Shown here in pieces: positions 16,873 to 26,373 of a DNA stretch of 33,388 nucleotides. How positions within the stretch are numbered: the stretch's first letter is position 1; every line of letters starts with the position of its first letter. The stretch is taken from assembly GCA_905235285.1 (NCBI GenBank), contig CAJOLI010000015.1, positions 1-33,388 on the forward strand. The letters run 5' to 3'. This DNA is from an uncultured Bacteroidaceae bacterium. GTDB taxonomy: Bacteria; Bacteroidota; Bacteroidia; Bacteroidales; Bacteroidaceae. The notes below the pieces were generated by a model. It was given only the letters and a program-made list of their open reading frames with translations, had not been told where the DNA came from and ran no database searches. The position numbers and the translations under genes were made by a program.

Positions 16873-19800
16873 TCACTTGACGGTCAGCTTGCGCGAGCGT
16901 ATGACGCCACGGTCCTGCATCTTGACGATATATGCGCCGGCAGGGAATTCGACGGCTATGGTTGCCGGGTTGTTCAGGTAGCGGACGAGTCGGCCGTCGG
17001 TGGTGTAGATCCACGCTTTCTCTACATTAGTGAACTCGAGAGCGCCATTCTTGATGACGACTTCTGAGGCTGCGCGAACGGCCTTCACGGCATCGGGCTC
17101 GGGCGTCGGGCGCAGGTTCTCGGGCTCGTCGGCCTCGCCTTCGTCGTAGGGCTTGGCTGTAGGCTGGCGCTCGGGGTTGCTACCACTGACTTCAACACCA
17201 AAATCAATAGTGAAGCCCTTGGCGGTCAGGCCTACCGGGCCGGGATGAGCTGCCCAGGCGTCGGTGAAGACTATGCGTATGCGGCTCTTTCCGCATACGG
17301 CGTCCTCCGGAATCTTCAACTTGAAGGGGATCAGCGGATTGTCGGTGTAGCCGTTGGCGTGGAGCGGCTTGCCGCCGTATTCCCTGGTATTCTCGATGCT
17401 GTTGTTGGTGTTGGCCTTGCCTTGCTCTATGATGAGCTCGTCAGTCGTTCCCTCGAAGAAACCGTTGATGTTCCAGTCGGCATAGCCTTTCATGATGCAC
17501 CACTGGATGCCGTCTTCGCTGTTGAGCCATTCGTAGTTGATGGTGACCTCGTCGCCTTGCTTCACTTTGAGCACTGCGGTCTCGGAGGCGTTCACGTAGT
17601 TGCGGTCCTCAACGGGGCCGGGGGCGCTGCATGTGTAGTTGAGGTTCTCGACGCTGGCGCCTGTCGTTGTAACCTTCGTGAGGTAACGTGTATCAATAGC
17701 CGTCTGGTAGCCTTCGGCATCGGGGTTGATCTCACTCACGCCATATTCGAGTCCGTCAGCCCCTGCACCCTCGGGCACGTCGCTGCTGCGTGCGATGGCC
17801 ACCCACTTGGGTTCGGAGTATGTCTTGAGGTCTGTTGATACGGCACGTACGCCGAAGTAAGGCTGTTCGTCGGCTTCCATAGGCACATCGCCCACGAAGG
17901 CCGACCAAGCCTGGACGTGGCTCACCACGCTTACGCGGCCATCCTCGCCGTTCTTGTAGAGGACTTCGAAATGGTCTACGTTGGCTTCGTCGTTGTAAGT
18001 GGTAAAGGGCTTTTCGCCTTGTGCATCAAGGCTCCAGAAGAGCTTGACGCTGAGCTTTGTCGTCGTCTCCTTCTTGACCTCGGCCATTATTTCCTTTACG
18101 GCAGCTGGTTCGGCTGTGGCCTCGTCGCTGAGGATAAGCTCGCCTACGTAGACCTCGTAGTCGGGCGTTGCATCCTTGACGCGGAGACCTACGAAATCAA
18201 TCTGGTCAGAAGAGCTGATACCAGTGAGTTCTATTGTCTTCTCCTCCCATGCCTTGTCTGAGGTGGCACCTACAGAATATTCCTTCCATTCGTTGCCAAC
18301 TTTCACGATGAGGTAGAGGCCCGTCTCTGTCTCGCCTTCCTTCTTGGTCTTTACGGCTATCTTGGCATAGGGCTGGCCTGTTGTGCCGGTAAGCGCTGTG
18401 CGGAACAGGATGATGTCGGCCGAGCCAGCTGCCACACCTTTCAGGCGCAGGCAGGCGCCGCCCATATATGCATCCTCAATAGTGAATTCAGGATTGATGG
18501 TTGCAGCCGTGGTCGTTGTACCTTCTTTATACTGTAGCCAGCGGTAAGTGGGGACGATATCCTGGGTCGACATATTGTACCAGTTGCCGTGTGTACGCTT
18601 ACCTTTATAAGTGTAGACTTCACCGATACCAGTGTTGAAATAAGTGTGGAAAGGCAACTTGCCCTGTATGGCAGAGCGCTCGGGGAAGTATGTAGCCAGT
18701 CCTCCGAACTTTGAGAGAGGAGGCGTAGTACCGCTCCAAGCCCATTCGTTGCCAGTGTTGCTCATGGTCGGGCGCTTGGCCGGGTTGCGGTTTCCACCAG
18801 AGACGGTGCGCTCCAACAGGGCCTGATAGTTGCCCTGAAACTCCTGAGCGTCGTTGCCTACGTTGTTGCTCCAGAAGCGGCTGTTGCCATGTTCGCCCCA
18901 CAGCACGGCGCCGATGTCGCGGCCATTAAGATTGGTCCATGAGCGGTTCATTGTTACAATCCATACGCCGGCATAGAGACCATCGGTGGTACCCATAGCT
19001 TTCTTTGCGGCAGACTCCGAACTGCTCATAGCGCCAGCGGCAATGAAATTGTTGGCCGAGTAGTTGAGGAATGTCTCGGCAGTGCGCCCATCTTCATTGC
19101 CGAAAAGAGCGTTGGCGTTGCTGGCTGTCAGTGAGCTTATACTGGTGTAGAGCCCGATGTGGAAATTCTTGAAGCCACGCGCTTCAGCTTCCTTGTACAG
19201 CGCTTTGTGGAATGCTACGATGTCGGGGTTGCTGTAGGAGCCATCCTCCCAGTTGTAGTTGATACCGTCGGAGCCGAAGAACATCAGCGCGCTGATGAGC
19301 GGCTTTACGTACTTGAACGAGCCGTCGGGGTCCTTCTCTGTGACCAGTTTGGAATAAGCCTGATCGCCGCTGCCGGGCGTCCACGATTCGAAGAACTTGA
19401 TACCTGAAAAGATGTCAGTGCCGTTCTGGTGTGCGGCATCTATCCAGCATCCAGGAGCTTGGAACAGCCCATGGTTCCAAGCGCCGAAGAGGTGGGTGTA
19501 GTTCCAGATGGAGTAGGTGTCGTCGCCAGCGTTGGTGCCGGGGTAGCCGCCTATTCCCTTGGCCGTGCCCATAGGTATGTTCATCCATAGGCGACGGGTG
19601 TTTTTGACGTTGCTGAGCAACTGGTTGTCTTGATCATAGATGAGTGGCCTGGGGCGCACGTGCGAGCGTGCAAACTCAAGGTCGATCATGTTGAAACCGG
19701 CGGCTTCAAACTCTTCGCGTGTAGGTACTTCGCGACCGTCCTGTTGTGCGTTGTAGAAGAGGTTTAGGATGCCGCTGTCGGTGAAGGGCGTGAAGTCGAA

Positions 19801-19899
19801 GATCTCGCGTGAGGCCGTGGGCGAGTAGTCCTGCGCCTGCACAGGCTGGTAGGCTCCGAATGAGAGTACTGCCAGCGTTGCAAAAAGAATCTTTTTCAT
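16873..19899 (-). CDS. GH85-type endo-beta-N-acetylglucosaminidase, secreted
   Basis: The predicted enzyme cuts the chitobiose core GlcNAc-GlcNAc of N-glycans, freeing oligosaccharides from glycoproteins. The 1008-aa protein begins with a signal peptide (MKKILFATLAVLSFGAYQPVQA). The catalytic barrel runs to about residue 430: WMNIPMGTAKGIGGYPG, CWIDAAHQNGTDIFSGIKFF, then DGINYNWEDGS, in which Asn216-x-Glu218 fits the GH85 N-x-E catalytic pair. Beta-sandwich carbohydrate-binding-like and Fn3-like modules fill the middle. The C-terminus, IYTTDGRLVRY...FPAGAYIVKMQDRGVIRSRKLTVK, looks like a type IX secretion sorting domain. It is the third gene after susC and susD (59-bp gap), and that context fits glycan capture at the cell surface. 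The GH85 call rests on motif recognition; exact linkage and glycan class are inferred. Confidence 0.8.
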   Translation of the reverse strand: MKKILFATLAVLSFGAYQPVQAQDYSPTASREIFDFTPFTDSGILNLFYNAQQDGREVPTREEFEAAGFNMIDLEFARSHVRPRPLIYDQDNQLLSNVKNTRRLWMNIPMGTAKGIGGYPGTNAGDDTYSIWNYTHLFGAWNHGLFQAPGCWIDAAHQNGTDIFSGIKFFESWTPGSGDQAYSKLVTEKDPDGSFKYVKPLISALMFFGSDGINYNWEDGSYSNPDIVAFHKALYKEAEARGFKNFHIGLYTSISSLTASNANALFGNEDGRTAETFLNYSANNFIAAGAMSSSESAAKKAMGTTDGLYAGVWIVTMNRSWTNLNGRDIGAVLWGEHGNSRFWSNNVGNDAQEFQGNYQALLERTVSGGNRNPAKRPTMSNTGNEWAWSGTTPPLSKFGGLATYFPERSAIQGKLPFHTYFNTGIGEVYTYKGKRTHGNWYNMSTQDIVPTYRWLQYKEGTTTTAATINPEFTIEDAYMGGACLRLKGVAAGSADIILFRTALTGTTGQPYAKIAVKTKKEGETETGLYLIVKVGNEWKEYSVGATSDKAWEEKTIELTGISSSDQIDFVGLRVKDATPDYEVYVGELILSDEATAEPAAVKEIMAEVKKETTTKLSVKLFWSLDAQGEKPFTTYNDEANVDHFEVLYKNGEDGRVSVVSHVQAWSAFVGDVPMEADEQPYFGVRAVSTDLKTYSEPKWVAIARSSDVPEGAGADGLEYGVSEINPDAEGYQTAIDTRYLTKVTTTGASVENLNYTCSAPGPVEDRNYVNASETAVLKVKQGDEVTINYEWLNSEDGIQWCIMKGYADWNINGFFEGTTDELIIEQGKANTNNSIENTREYGGKPLHANGYTDNPLIPFKLKIPEDAVCGKSRIRIVFTDAWAAHPGPVGLTAKGFTIDFGVEVSGSNPERQPTAKPYDEGEADEPENLRPTPEPDAVKAVRAASEVVIKNGALEFTNVEKAWIYTTDGRLVRYLNNPATIAVEFPAGAYIVKMQDRGVIRSRKLTVK

Positions 19900-19958
19900 A
19901 GCAGTAAGTCCGTTGTAAGTTGGTTTTAATATTAATGATTAGTCAGTTTGTTAATCTG

Positions 19959-21761
19959 TTAAAAGTTAGGCACATCCTTGTCCCACCAGATACGCGTAGC
20001 CTGATAGTCCTCACCGCCGAGGGCTTCGAGGCCGGTCTCTATGATGTCTGCGACAGAGGCATCGTCAGTGTCGGGGAAGGGACAGCGCCGGATGATGTCG
20101 CCGTAAGCGAGGGATCCGTCACCTTCATCGGCATTGAGCACGGGGAAGAGTTTCGGATAGCCTGTACGTCGCAGGTCTGTCCACGCTTCGAAGCTGTTGG
20201 GGAAGGCTGCGATGTATTTCTGTGTGATAATCTTCTCGAGTTTCACCTCTTGGCTGTCGCTTTCGTCCCATGCCACACCGATGTGTGTCACGCTGGGCTC
20301 GTCATTGACCATGCCAAGAGGGTCATGATAGGTGTATGGGACGGCCTCAGTACGTTGAATGTAATCGTCTACGAGGGCGTCATATCCCTCATGCTGCCAC
20401 TCCTCTGAGCGCTCGAAGAGGTACGCGTATCTAATGCCTCGCTCGTAGAACTCGCGTGCCGTGCCGCCCATGTTCCATCCGCGGAGCGCTCCTTCGGCTC
20501 TGAGGAAGTCTACTTCCGACATCTTCATCAGGTAGAGAGGTGCTTGAGCCATATAGTCGCCGTCGAAGACGCTGAAGTTGAGCATCGGGTTGGTGGCCGG
20601 GCTCTGTCCCATGCCTGGGTGTATGCCTTCGCGCAGCCCTACGATGCGTGTTTCCGGCTCCAGCACCTCACCCGTCTTGGTGTTGACGATAGCTCCTCCG
20701 TTTTTCTTGAAGAAGGGGTAATCGCCTTTGGTGTAGGGGTGGTCGAGACTCATGAGCAGGCTCTCGAAGGAAGCGCTGAGGCGTGCGTCGCCCCATGAGA
20801 TCCATATCATATTACAAGGGTTTGAGAAGCCGAGCTGGAAGCTATAGAGGCCGAACTCCTGCTCGGGAGCTTCTACGACTCCGCCAGCTACGGCCTCCTC
20901 GGCCCATTGGCGTGCCAGCTGCGGCTCCACCTTGACGCAGTGGATGGCGATGCGGAGCTTGAGCGAGTTGGCATAGCGAATCCATTCGCTGACACCCGTG
21001 CGTCCGTAGTACTTGTTCTGACAGACGTCGAGGTTGTCGTTCATCAGTTTCTGCACCTTCGTCTTATACCAGTCGGGGCGCGCGTCGTAGTGTGCGAGGC
21101 ATGTCACTATGTCGTCGAGGTGTTCTATGATGGTTTTGTAGATGTGCTCAACGCCATTGTAGGTGAAAGGTGAAGTCTGTTTGTTGAGGATGAAGTCGTC
21201 GTAGGGGAATGCTCCGTGGATGTCGGCAATCTCTTGCGAGGCCTGGTCGAAGAGTAGAAGGTAGATAGCCTTCATCTCAGGTATGGAGTCTATGGCAGGG
21301 TGGTTCAAGAGTGGCACCATGGCATTCTTCACGATGAGGTACGAACTGTTAGGCCCCGGGTTAAACTCGGTGCTTATGTCGTAAGAGCTCTGCAGCGTGC
21401 CGTACATGAAGTCGTAGTGAGGCACGGTGGTGTACTGCGCATAGTTGTCGGGGCCGAGTGAGAACTGCCTCTGATAGGCGTGCTCGCCCGGGTAGTCGCC
21501 GTTCTTGCCTCCGCGCATGGCATATTGCCCTCCCTTGGCTTGCCTGAAGTAGGTGTCGAGGTTGGCGAGGGCGTTGTCAAGCTCATCCTCGGTGACTTCG
21601 ATGTCGAAATTGAGTTCTCCGGGGTTGCCCACGTGCACCGTGGGGTCCACTACCTCTTGGTCTATCTTGAGAGTGTCGAGCGGCGAGTCGAAATCCAGGC
21701 AGGCCGTCAGTGAGAGGGCCGTCAGTGCCGCTGCTGATACTGCTAAATATGCGTGTTTCAT
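19959..21761 (-). CDS. SusD/RagB-family glycan-binding lipoprotein
   Basis: This is a surface lipoprotein that captures glycan and lids the SusC transporter. The 600-aa protein has a lipoprotein signal with lipobox LTAC (Cys21). It has the alpha-helical TPR-like SusD fold: an N-terminal half with helices LDNALANLDTYFRQAKGGQYAMRGG and MKAIYLLLFDQASQEIADIHGAFPYDD, and a C-terminal half with MKMSEVDFLRAEGALRGWNMGGTAREFYERGIRYAY and ITQKYIAAFPNSFEAWTDLRRTGYPKL, a SusD hallmark. It lies 60 bp after susC and 59 bp before the GH85 gene. The paired transporter and enzyme suggest N-glycan ligands, but binding residues cannot be assigned. Confidence 0.93.
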   Translation of the reverse strand: MKHAYLAVSAAALTALSLTACLDFDSPLDTLKIDQEVVDPTVHVGNPGELNFDIEVTEDELDNALANLDTYFRQAKGGQYAMRGGKNGDYPGEHAYQRQFSLGPDNYAQYTTVPHYDFMYGTLQSSYDISTEFNPGPNSSYLIVKNAMVPLLNHPAIDSIPEMKAIYLLLFDQASQEIADIHGAFPYDDFILNKQTSPFTYNGVEHIYKTIIEHLDDIVTCLAHYDARPDWYKTKVQKLMNDNLDVCQNKYYGRTGVSEWIRYANSLKLRIAIHCVKVEPQLARQWAEEAVAGGVVEAPEQEFGLYSFQLGFSNPCNMIWISWGDARLSASFESLLMSLDHPYTKGDYPFFKKNGGAIVNTKTGEVLEPETRIVGLREGIHPGMGQSPATNPMLNFSVFDGDYMAQAPLYLMKMSEVDFLRAEGALRGWNMGGTAREFYERGIRYAYLFERSEEWQHEGYDALVDDYIQRTEAVPYTYHDPLGMVNDEPSVTHIGVAWDESDSQEVKLEKIITQKYIAAFPNSFEAWTDLRRTGYPKLFPVLNADEGDGSLAYGDIIRRCPFPDTDDASVADIIETGLEALGGEDYQATRIWWDKDVPNF

Positions 21762-21821
21762 ATCTCTTTATTGACTTTTGTCGGTTAAAAAGGGAACGTC
21801 CTGTTGCTATCCTTCAGTTCC

Positions 21822-24800
21822 TCAGAATGTCAGCTTCACGTTGAAGCCATAGGAGCGGGTAGAAGGCATATTGAAGAGTTCGAAGCCTCCGAGTCCGTTG
21901 CCCGTTGAGAGCGAGACATCGGGGTCTACGGGTGCATCTTTGTAGATGAAGAAGAGGTTGCGTGCTATGAGCGAGAGGTTGATGTCTTTGCCTTCGCCGA
22001 AGACGTCCTTGAAGTTATATGCCAGCGATATCTCGCGTAGGCGGAAGTTTGTGGCGTCGTAGACGTAGAGTGGCGAGTACTGGCTTCCTCGTGCGCCCAT
22101 GACCTGGTAGTAGTTGCGCACGCCTATGAGGCGTCCGCTGCCGTCGGGCAGGTACATGGCGGCCTGGCCGTCGGCGGTGTATAGGTCGTGGCTGGCTGCG
22201 TAGTCGCGAGCCTCTGCCGTGCGCTCCGAGAGGCCCATCTCGTCGAGGAATGCTTCTGTTAGCGAGATGACCTTGCCGCCTATGCGCCCGTTGATGAGGA
22301 ACGCGAGCTGCAGGTTTTTCCAGTTGACAGTGTTGCTCCATCCCAGCTGATATGGCGAATTCATGTTGCCTATGTGTTTGGTATAGAGACCTTGCTTGAG
22401 GATGTTTCCTGTCGACGAGAGGAAGATGGTGCCGTCGTCGTTGTGGCGTATGTCGCGCACGAACATATCGCCGAAGGAGTCGCCCTCGGTGTAGCGCACG
22501 CGTATGCCGGCGACGTCGGTGTAGACGCGGTTCTTGCGGCCGAGGTCATCGGTGCCAACGCTGAGAATCTTGTTTTTGTTGTATGAGAAGTTGACAGCAG
22601 TGCGCCAGCGCACGTTGCTTCCGAAGCGGAAGTTGTAGGCCAGTGTGGCTTCAACGCCCTGGTTGCGCAGCGATGCCACGTTGTCCCATACGGTGATGCC
22701 TGCAGTGTTGCCGATGCCCATGTAGAGGTCCTTGATGGTGCTGTTGTAATAAGTGATGTCGAAGCTCAGCCTATTGTCGAGGAAGAGGAGCTCAAGGCCT
22801 GTCTCGAAGGAGCGCGTCTCCTCGGGCTTGATGTTTCGTAGCAGCGACGTTGATGCCCCGAGTGCCCCAGTGCGGTTGTTGCCTCCCACGGCGTAGTAGA
22901 GCCGTGGCGGTATGGCGTTACCTACCTGTGAGTAAGAGATGCGATATTTGGCATATGACCACCATTCGGGCAGCTTGACGAGGTCGCTCAGCAGGGCGTT
23001 GGCTCCGAAGCCGAAGTAGTTGTAGGCCTTGGGGCTGTCGGGGAACTGCTTGAAGACGCGGTATTGGTCGCGGCGCCAGGAGGCGTCGACGTAGATACGT
23101 TCTTTCCATCCGAGCTGTGCTGTAGCCAGCCAGGCGCGGTCCCAGTTGTTGCTCTCGCTTTCTGTTGTCACACCGGAGCTTCCCGACGTTGTGTCGAAGC
23201 GGTTGACTATGGTGTTGAGTTGCTGATTGAGCGGGTCAACGTAAGTGGCGTTGGCAATGTAAGTGCCATAGTATTCGTTCTTTGTCGTGTGGCCTGTCCA
23301 GCCTACGTTGGCGCTGACGCTCCACGTCTCGTCGAAGGTTTTGTTGTAGTTGAGCATGTAGTCAACGTAGAGCTCCGTCTTGTTGTCGCGCCGTTTGTTG
23401 TAGGTGCCGTAGTCGTACATAGTGGCGGGTGAGAAGGTGGTGGCGTAGCGTACGCCCTGCTCCTGGTACTTGTCGTAGTCGAAATTGAAGCGGGCTTGGG
23501 CGCTGAGGCCGTCCCAGATGTCGAGGTTGCCCTGGAAACTACCGTAGACGCGGTCTTCCTTATTCGTGGCTCGGTTCTGGTGGAGGAGCCAGTAGGGGTT
23601 GTTCTGGCGGGCATCCATGTAGGCGTAGTTCATCATGGGGCCGCTGAGTTCGGCGCGGTCGTTTTGCCGGATGTAGCCAGTCTCGGTCTGGACGTAGTGG
23701 CCTTGCTCGTCGGAGAGCCATCGTGCGTCGTCGATGGCGTAGTTGTCGCTGTAGTAGCCCATGTCCAGGTTGCGGGGGGCTGTGTAGAGGTGGTAGATGG
23801 GGTTGCCTACGGTGCCTCCGCCGATGCGGTTGCGCGTGCGTGTCTGCGCGTAGTTTAAAGAAGCGTTCAGCGTCAGGCGTTCCCAGAGGGTATATGTCTG
23901 GCGGAAGGCTATGGTGTTGCGGTTGTAGTTGTTTGTCTCGATGAGGCCGAGTGCGTGGCTGTTGGCTACAGACAGGTAGCTCTGCACCTTCTCTGTACCT
24001 CCTGAGACGGCGACGGAGTTGTTCGTCGTCACGCCCGTGCGGTAGAAATCGGACACGTCGTCGACAGCTCTGTTGCGCAGGTGTATGGTGCGCTCGTATG
24101 GTATCTTGTCAGTAGCTCGGGCGAGGGCACTCGTGGGCGACTGACTGATGAGACCTCCCCATCCATTGGCCGAGCCAAGATAGCCCTGAGCGTCCACGTC
24201 GGCACCGTAGCGGTTCTGTATCTTGGGCTTAGTCAGGGGCACGTCGAGGGTGAGGTTACCGGTGTAGCTGACGGCGACCTTGCCGCTCTTGCCTTTCTTA
24301 GTGGTTATCATCAGCACTCCGTTGGCGGCACGCGAGCCGTAGAGGGCTGCAGCGTTAGCGCCCTTGAGCACGTTGATGCTCTCGATATCGTCGGGGTTGA
24401 TCATCGAGAGGGCGTCGCCACCTTCGGTGGAGACGTACTCGGTCATGTTCTGCGAGTTATTAGTCTGGTTGCGGATGTCGTTGGTCATCGGTATGCCGTC
24501 GATGACTATCAGAGGCGACGAGTCGCCGATGATGGACTTGGCGCCTCGCAGCACAATCTTCGATGCTCCACCGGCACCGCCGGCGCTGGGCGTCACCGTG
24601 ACGCCGGCAACCTTGCCCTCGAGCGAATTGGCTACGTTGGCCTCCTGCACGCGCATGAGCTCGTCGGCTTTCACCTGCTGCGTGGCGTAGGTCAGCGATT
24701 TCTCCTTGCGCAGGATGCCCATGGCCGTGACGACCACTTCCTGAATGTTGCGGGCCTCGGCCGGCACCATTTTCACGCGCAGCGACGACCGTCCCCCTGT

Positions 24801-25109
24801 CGGCACCTCCTGGACGTCGTAGCCCATGTAGGAGATGACCAGCGTTGGGCTCTTGACCGCTGTGGTGATGCTGAAAGCGCCGTTGATGTCGGTGAGCATA
24901 CCTTCGGTAGTGCCTTTCACCTTGACGGTGGCACCGATGAGAGGCTCATTGAACTCGTCGACGACGGTGCCGCTGACCGTGGTGCGGTCGTCGGCCGGCT
25001 GCGACAGTAGCATTTCATTCGTAGCATGCATGGAGACTGGGCTTGCGACGGCCAGCAAGAGCAGTAGTGCTGTCCGCACTATAGCTGTCGTGTTCAATAG
25101 TTTTTCCAT
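21822..25109 (-). CDS. SusC/RagA-family TonB-dependent outer-membrane transporter
   Basis: This protein imports oligosaccharides across the outer membrane using TonB energy, in complex with the SusD partner. The 1095-aa protein has a signal peptide (to about residue 29) and a carboxypeptidase-regulatory-like domain (VSGTVVDEFNEPLIGATVKVKGTTEGMLTDINGAFSI, about 45-120). The TonB-box/plug region EVVVTAMGILRKEKSLTYATQQV leads into the plug (LRGAKSIIGDSSPLIVIDGIPM, VLKGANAAALYGSRAANGVLMITTKKGK). A long 22-strand-type barrel ends RSYGFNVKLTF. It is the first gene of the locus. No clear promoter is visible in the short gap after the threonine dehydrogenase terminator, so readthrough or an unconventional promoter is possible. 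No adjacent ECF sigma, anti-sigma or hybrid two-component regulator is present. Confidence 0.96.
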   Translation of the reverse strand: MEKLLNTTAIVRTALLLLLAVASPVSMHATNEMLLSQPADDRTTVSGTVVDEFNEPLIGATVKVKGTTEGMLTDINGAFSITTAVKSPTLVISYMGYDVQEVPTGGRSSLRVKMVPAEARNIQEVVVTAMGILRKEKSLTYATQQVKADELMRVQEANVANSLEGKVAGVTVTPSAGGAGGASKIVLRGAKSIIGDSSPLIVIDGIPMTNDIRNQTNNSQNMTEYVSTEGGDALSMINPDDIESINVLKGANAAALYGSRAANGVLMITTKKGKSGKVAVSYTGNLTLDVPLTKPKIQNRYGADVDAQGYLGSANGWGGLISQSPTSALARATDKIPYERTIHLRNRAVDDVSDFYRTGVTTNNSVAVSGGTEKVQSYLSVANSHALGLIETNNYNRNTIAFRQTYTLWERLTLNASLNYAQTRTRNRIGGGTVGNPIYHLYTAPRNLDMGYYSDNYAIDDARWLSDEQGHYVQTETGYIRQNDRAELSGPMMNYAYMDARQNNPYWLLHQNRATNKEDRVYGSFQGNLDIWDGLSAQARFNFDYDKYQEQGVRYATTFSPATMYDYGTYNKRRDNKTELYVDYMLNYNKTFDETWSVSANVGWTGHTTKNEYYGTYIANATYVDPLNQQLNTIVNRFDTTSGSSGVTTESESNNWDRAWLATAQLGWKERIYVDASWRRDQYRVFKQFPDSPKAYNYFGFGANALLSDLVKLPEWWSYAKYRISYSQVGNAIPPRLYYAVGGNNRTGALGASTSLLRNIKPEETRSFETGLELLFLDNRLSFDITYYNSTIKDLYMGIGNTAGITVWDNVASLRNQGVEATLAYNFRFGSNVRWRTAVNFSYNKNKILSVGTDDLGRKNRVYTDVAGIRVRYTEGDSFGDMFVRDIRHNDDGTIFLSSTGNILKQGLYTKHIGNMNSPYQLGWSNTVNWKNLQLAFLINGRIGGKVISLTEAFLDEMGLSERTAEARDYAASHDLYTADGQAAMYLPDGSGRLIGVRNYYQVMGARGSQYSPLYVYDATNFRLREISLAYNFKDVFGEGKDINLSLIARNLFFIYKDAPVDPDVSLSTGNGLGGFELFNMPSTRSYGFNVKLTF

Positions 25110-25134
25110 ATCTTACTTTAGGTTAGTTTTGTAG

Positions 25135-25160
25135 CAAAAAGCCCCCTGCCGTCTCGGGCT
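25135..25160 (-). terminator. Terminator of the threonine dehydrogenase gene
   Basis: On the minus strand AGCCC (plus 25156-25160) pairs with GGGCT (plus 25140-25144), followed by a run of T (plus 25136-25140). It lies 17 nt past the stop codon and just upstream of susC. The stem is short, so some readthrough into susC is plausible. Confidence 0.6.
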
Positions 25161-25176
25161 GTGGGGAGAAGAGGTG

Positions 25177-26136
25177 TTATTTGTTGAGGAGCCGGGCGCT
25201 CAGCTTCTCGAGCATGTCGCGGGTCATGGCGCCTATGCCGTAGTTGGGACGCCAGCCCCATTCCTCGCGGGCGGCAGAGTCGTCGAGGCTGTCGGGCCAG
25301 CTCTCGGCTATAGCTTGCTTGAGGGGGTCTACCTGATATTCTATCTCGAAGTCGGGGCAGCGTTTCTTGATCTCGGCATATATTTTCTCCGGCGGGAAGC
25401 TCATGGCCGTGACGTTGAAACCGTTGCGGTGGATGAGTTTGTCGGGGTTGGCCTCCATGAGCTCTATGGCGGCGCGCAGGGCGTCGGGCATATACATCAT
25501 GTCCATGCGGGTACCTTCGGCTATAGGACATACAAACTTCTCGCCTCGCACGGCAGCATAGAAGATGTCTACGGCATAGTCCGTGGTGCCGCCGCCGGGA
25601 GGTGTCACGTAGCTGATGAGTCCCGGGAAGCGCACCGAGCGCGTGTCTACGCCGTACTTCGTGTAGTAGTAGTCCGAGAGCAATTCGGTCGTCACCTTAG
25701 ACACTCCGTAGATGGTCTTCGGGCGCTGTATAGTATCCTGAGGAGTCAGCTCGTGAGGGGTGTTAGGACCGAAGCTGCCGATGCTGGATGGCGTGAATAC
25801 GGCACACTGGTTCTCGCGGGCCACCTCGAGGACGTTCCACAGGCCGTCGATGCCTATCTTCCAGGCCAGGCGCGGCTTCTGCTCGGCCACTACACTGAGC
25901 AGGGCCGCCAGGTTGTAGATGGCATTGATGTGGTGTTCGCGCACGATGGCGGCCAGCTGCTCGCCGTTGGTGACGTCGGCAACAGCCGAGGGGCCGCCAG
26001 CGGCCAGCTCGCCCTTAGGTTCAGCGCCGGGGATATAGCCCGCTACGACATGCTCGCCACCGTAGCGGGCACGAAGTTCTGCTGTCAGTTCAGAGCCTAT
26101 CTGCCCTGTGGAACCGATTACAAGGATGTTTTTCAT
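25177..26136 (-). CDS. L-threonine 3-dehydrogenase, short-chain (SDR) type
   Basis: The predicted enzyme oxidises L-threonine to 2-amino-3-ketobutyrate with NAD+. The 319-aa protein is an extended SDR of the epimerase family. It has the Rossmann motif GSTGQIGSE (8-16), YNLAALLS near residue 75, FTPSSIGSFGP near 115 and the catalytic pair Tyr143/Lys147 in TIYGVSKVTTE. It also has VRFPGLISY, typical of the SDR-type threonine dehydrogenases, and RMDMMYMPDALRA. It is not the zinc-dependent E. coli Tdh type. It faces away from kbl, whose product cleaves the keto acid. That pairing supports this function over a sugar-nucleotide epimerase, the main alternative. Confidence 0.88.
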   Translation of the reverse strand: MKNILVIGSTGQIGSELTAELRARYGGEHVVAGYIPGAEPKGELAAGGPSAVADVTNGEQLAAIVREHHINAIYNLAALLSVVAEQKPRLAWKIGIDGLWNVLEVARENQCAVFTPSSIGSFGPNTPHELTPQDTIQRPKTIYGVSKVTTELLSDYYYTKYGVDTRSVRFPGLISYVTPPGGGTTDYAVDIFYAAVRGEKFVCPIAEGTRMDMMYMPDALRAAIELMEANPDKLIHRNGFNVTAMSFPPEKIYAEIKKRCPDFEIEYQVDPLKQAIAESWPDSLDDSAAREEWGWRPNYGIGAMTRDMLEKLSARLLNK

Positions 26137-26202
26137 TAGCTTTTTCGTGAATTATGTTAGTTTTATATGTCTATATATACTATTATTCATAGTCTATGGG
26201 CA

Positions 26203-26210
26203 CAAAGATA
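26203..26210 (-). promoter_or_regulatory. -7 element upstream of the threonine dehydrogenase
   Basis: TATCTTTG on the minus strand, about 67 bp before the ATG, matches TAnnTTTG. The -33 side is A-rich and has no TTG at normal spacing. Confidence 0.45.
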
Positions 26211-26314
26211 GTGAAAAAAACTTCTGCGTCTTACAAAAAGCAACTTTTTTCTTAAGATTTAACGAATATGAGAAAAATATGTCTCACTTTGCAACTTGGA
26301 ATTACAAAAAAGAC

Positions 26315-26322
26315 TAACTTTG
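26315..26322 (+). promoter_or_regulatory. -7 element upstream of kbl
   Basis: TAACTTTG lies about 51 bp before the kbl ATG. Possible -33 motifs, TTTG at 26288 and TTG at 26296, give spacers of 23 and 16 nt, both off the optimum. Confidence 0.45.
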
Positions 26323-26373
26323 TACTCGCAGTAGTGGAAAAATACACTCTAAACCTCATAAACTTCACACATC

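Noticed and set aside
24081..25010. 309-codon plus-strand frame opposite susC
   Set aside because: Low-complexity Val/His/Gly-rich translation with no domain; a shadow of susC.
25174..26139. 321-codon plus-strand frame opposite the threonine dehydrogenase
   Set aside because: The minus strand has the intact SDR motifs in the same interval.
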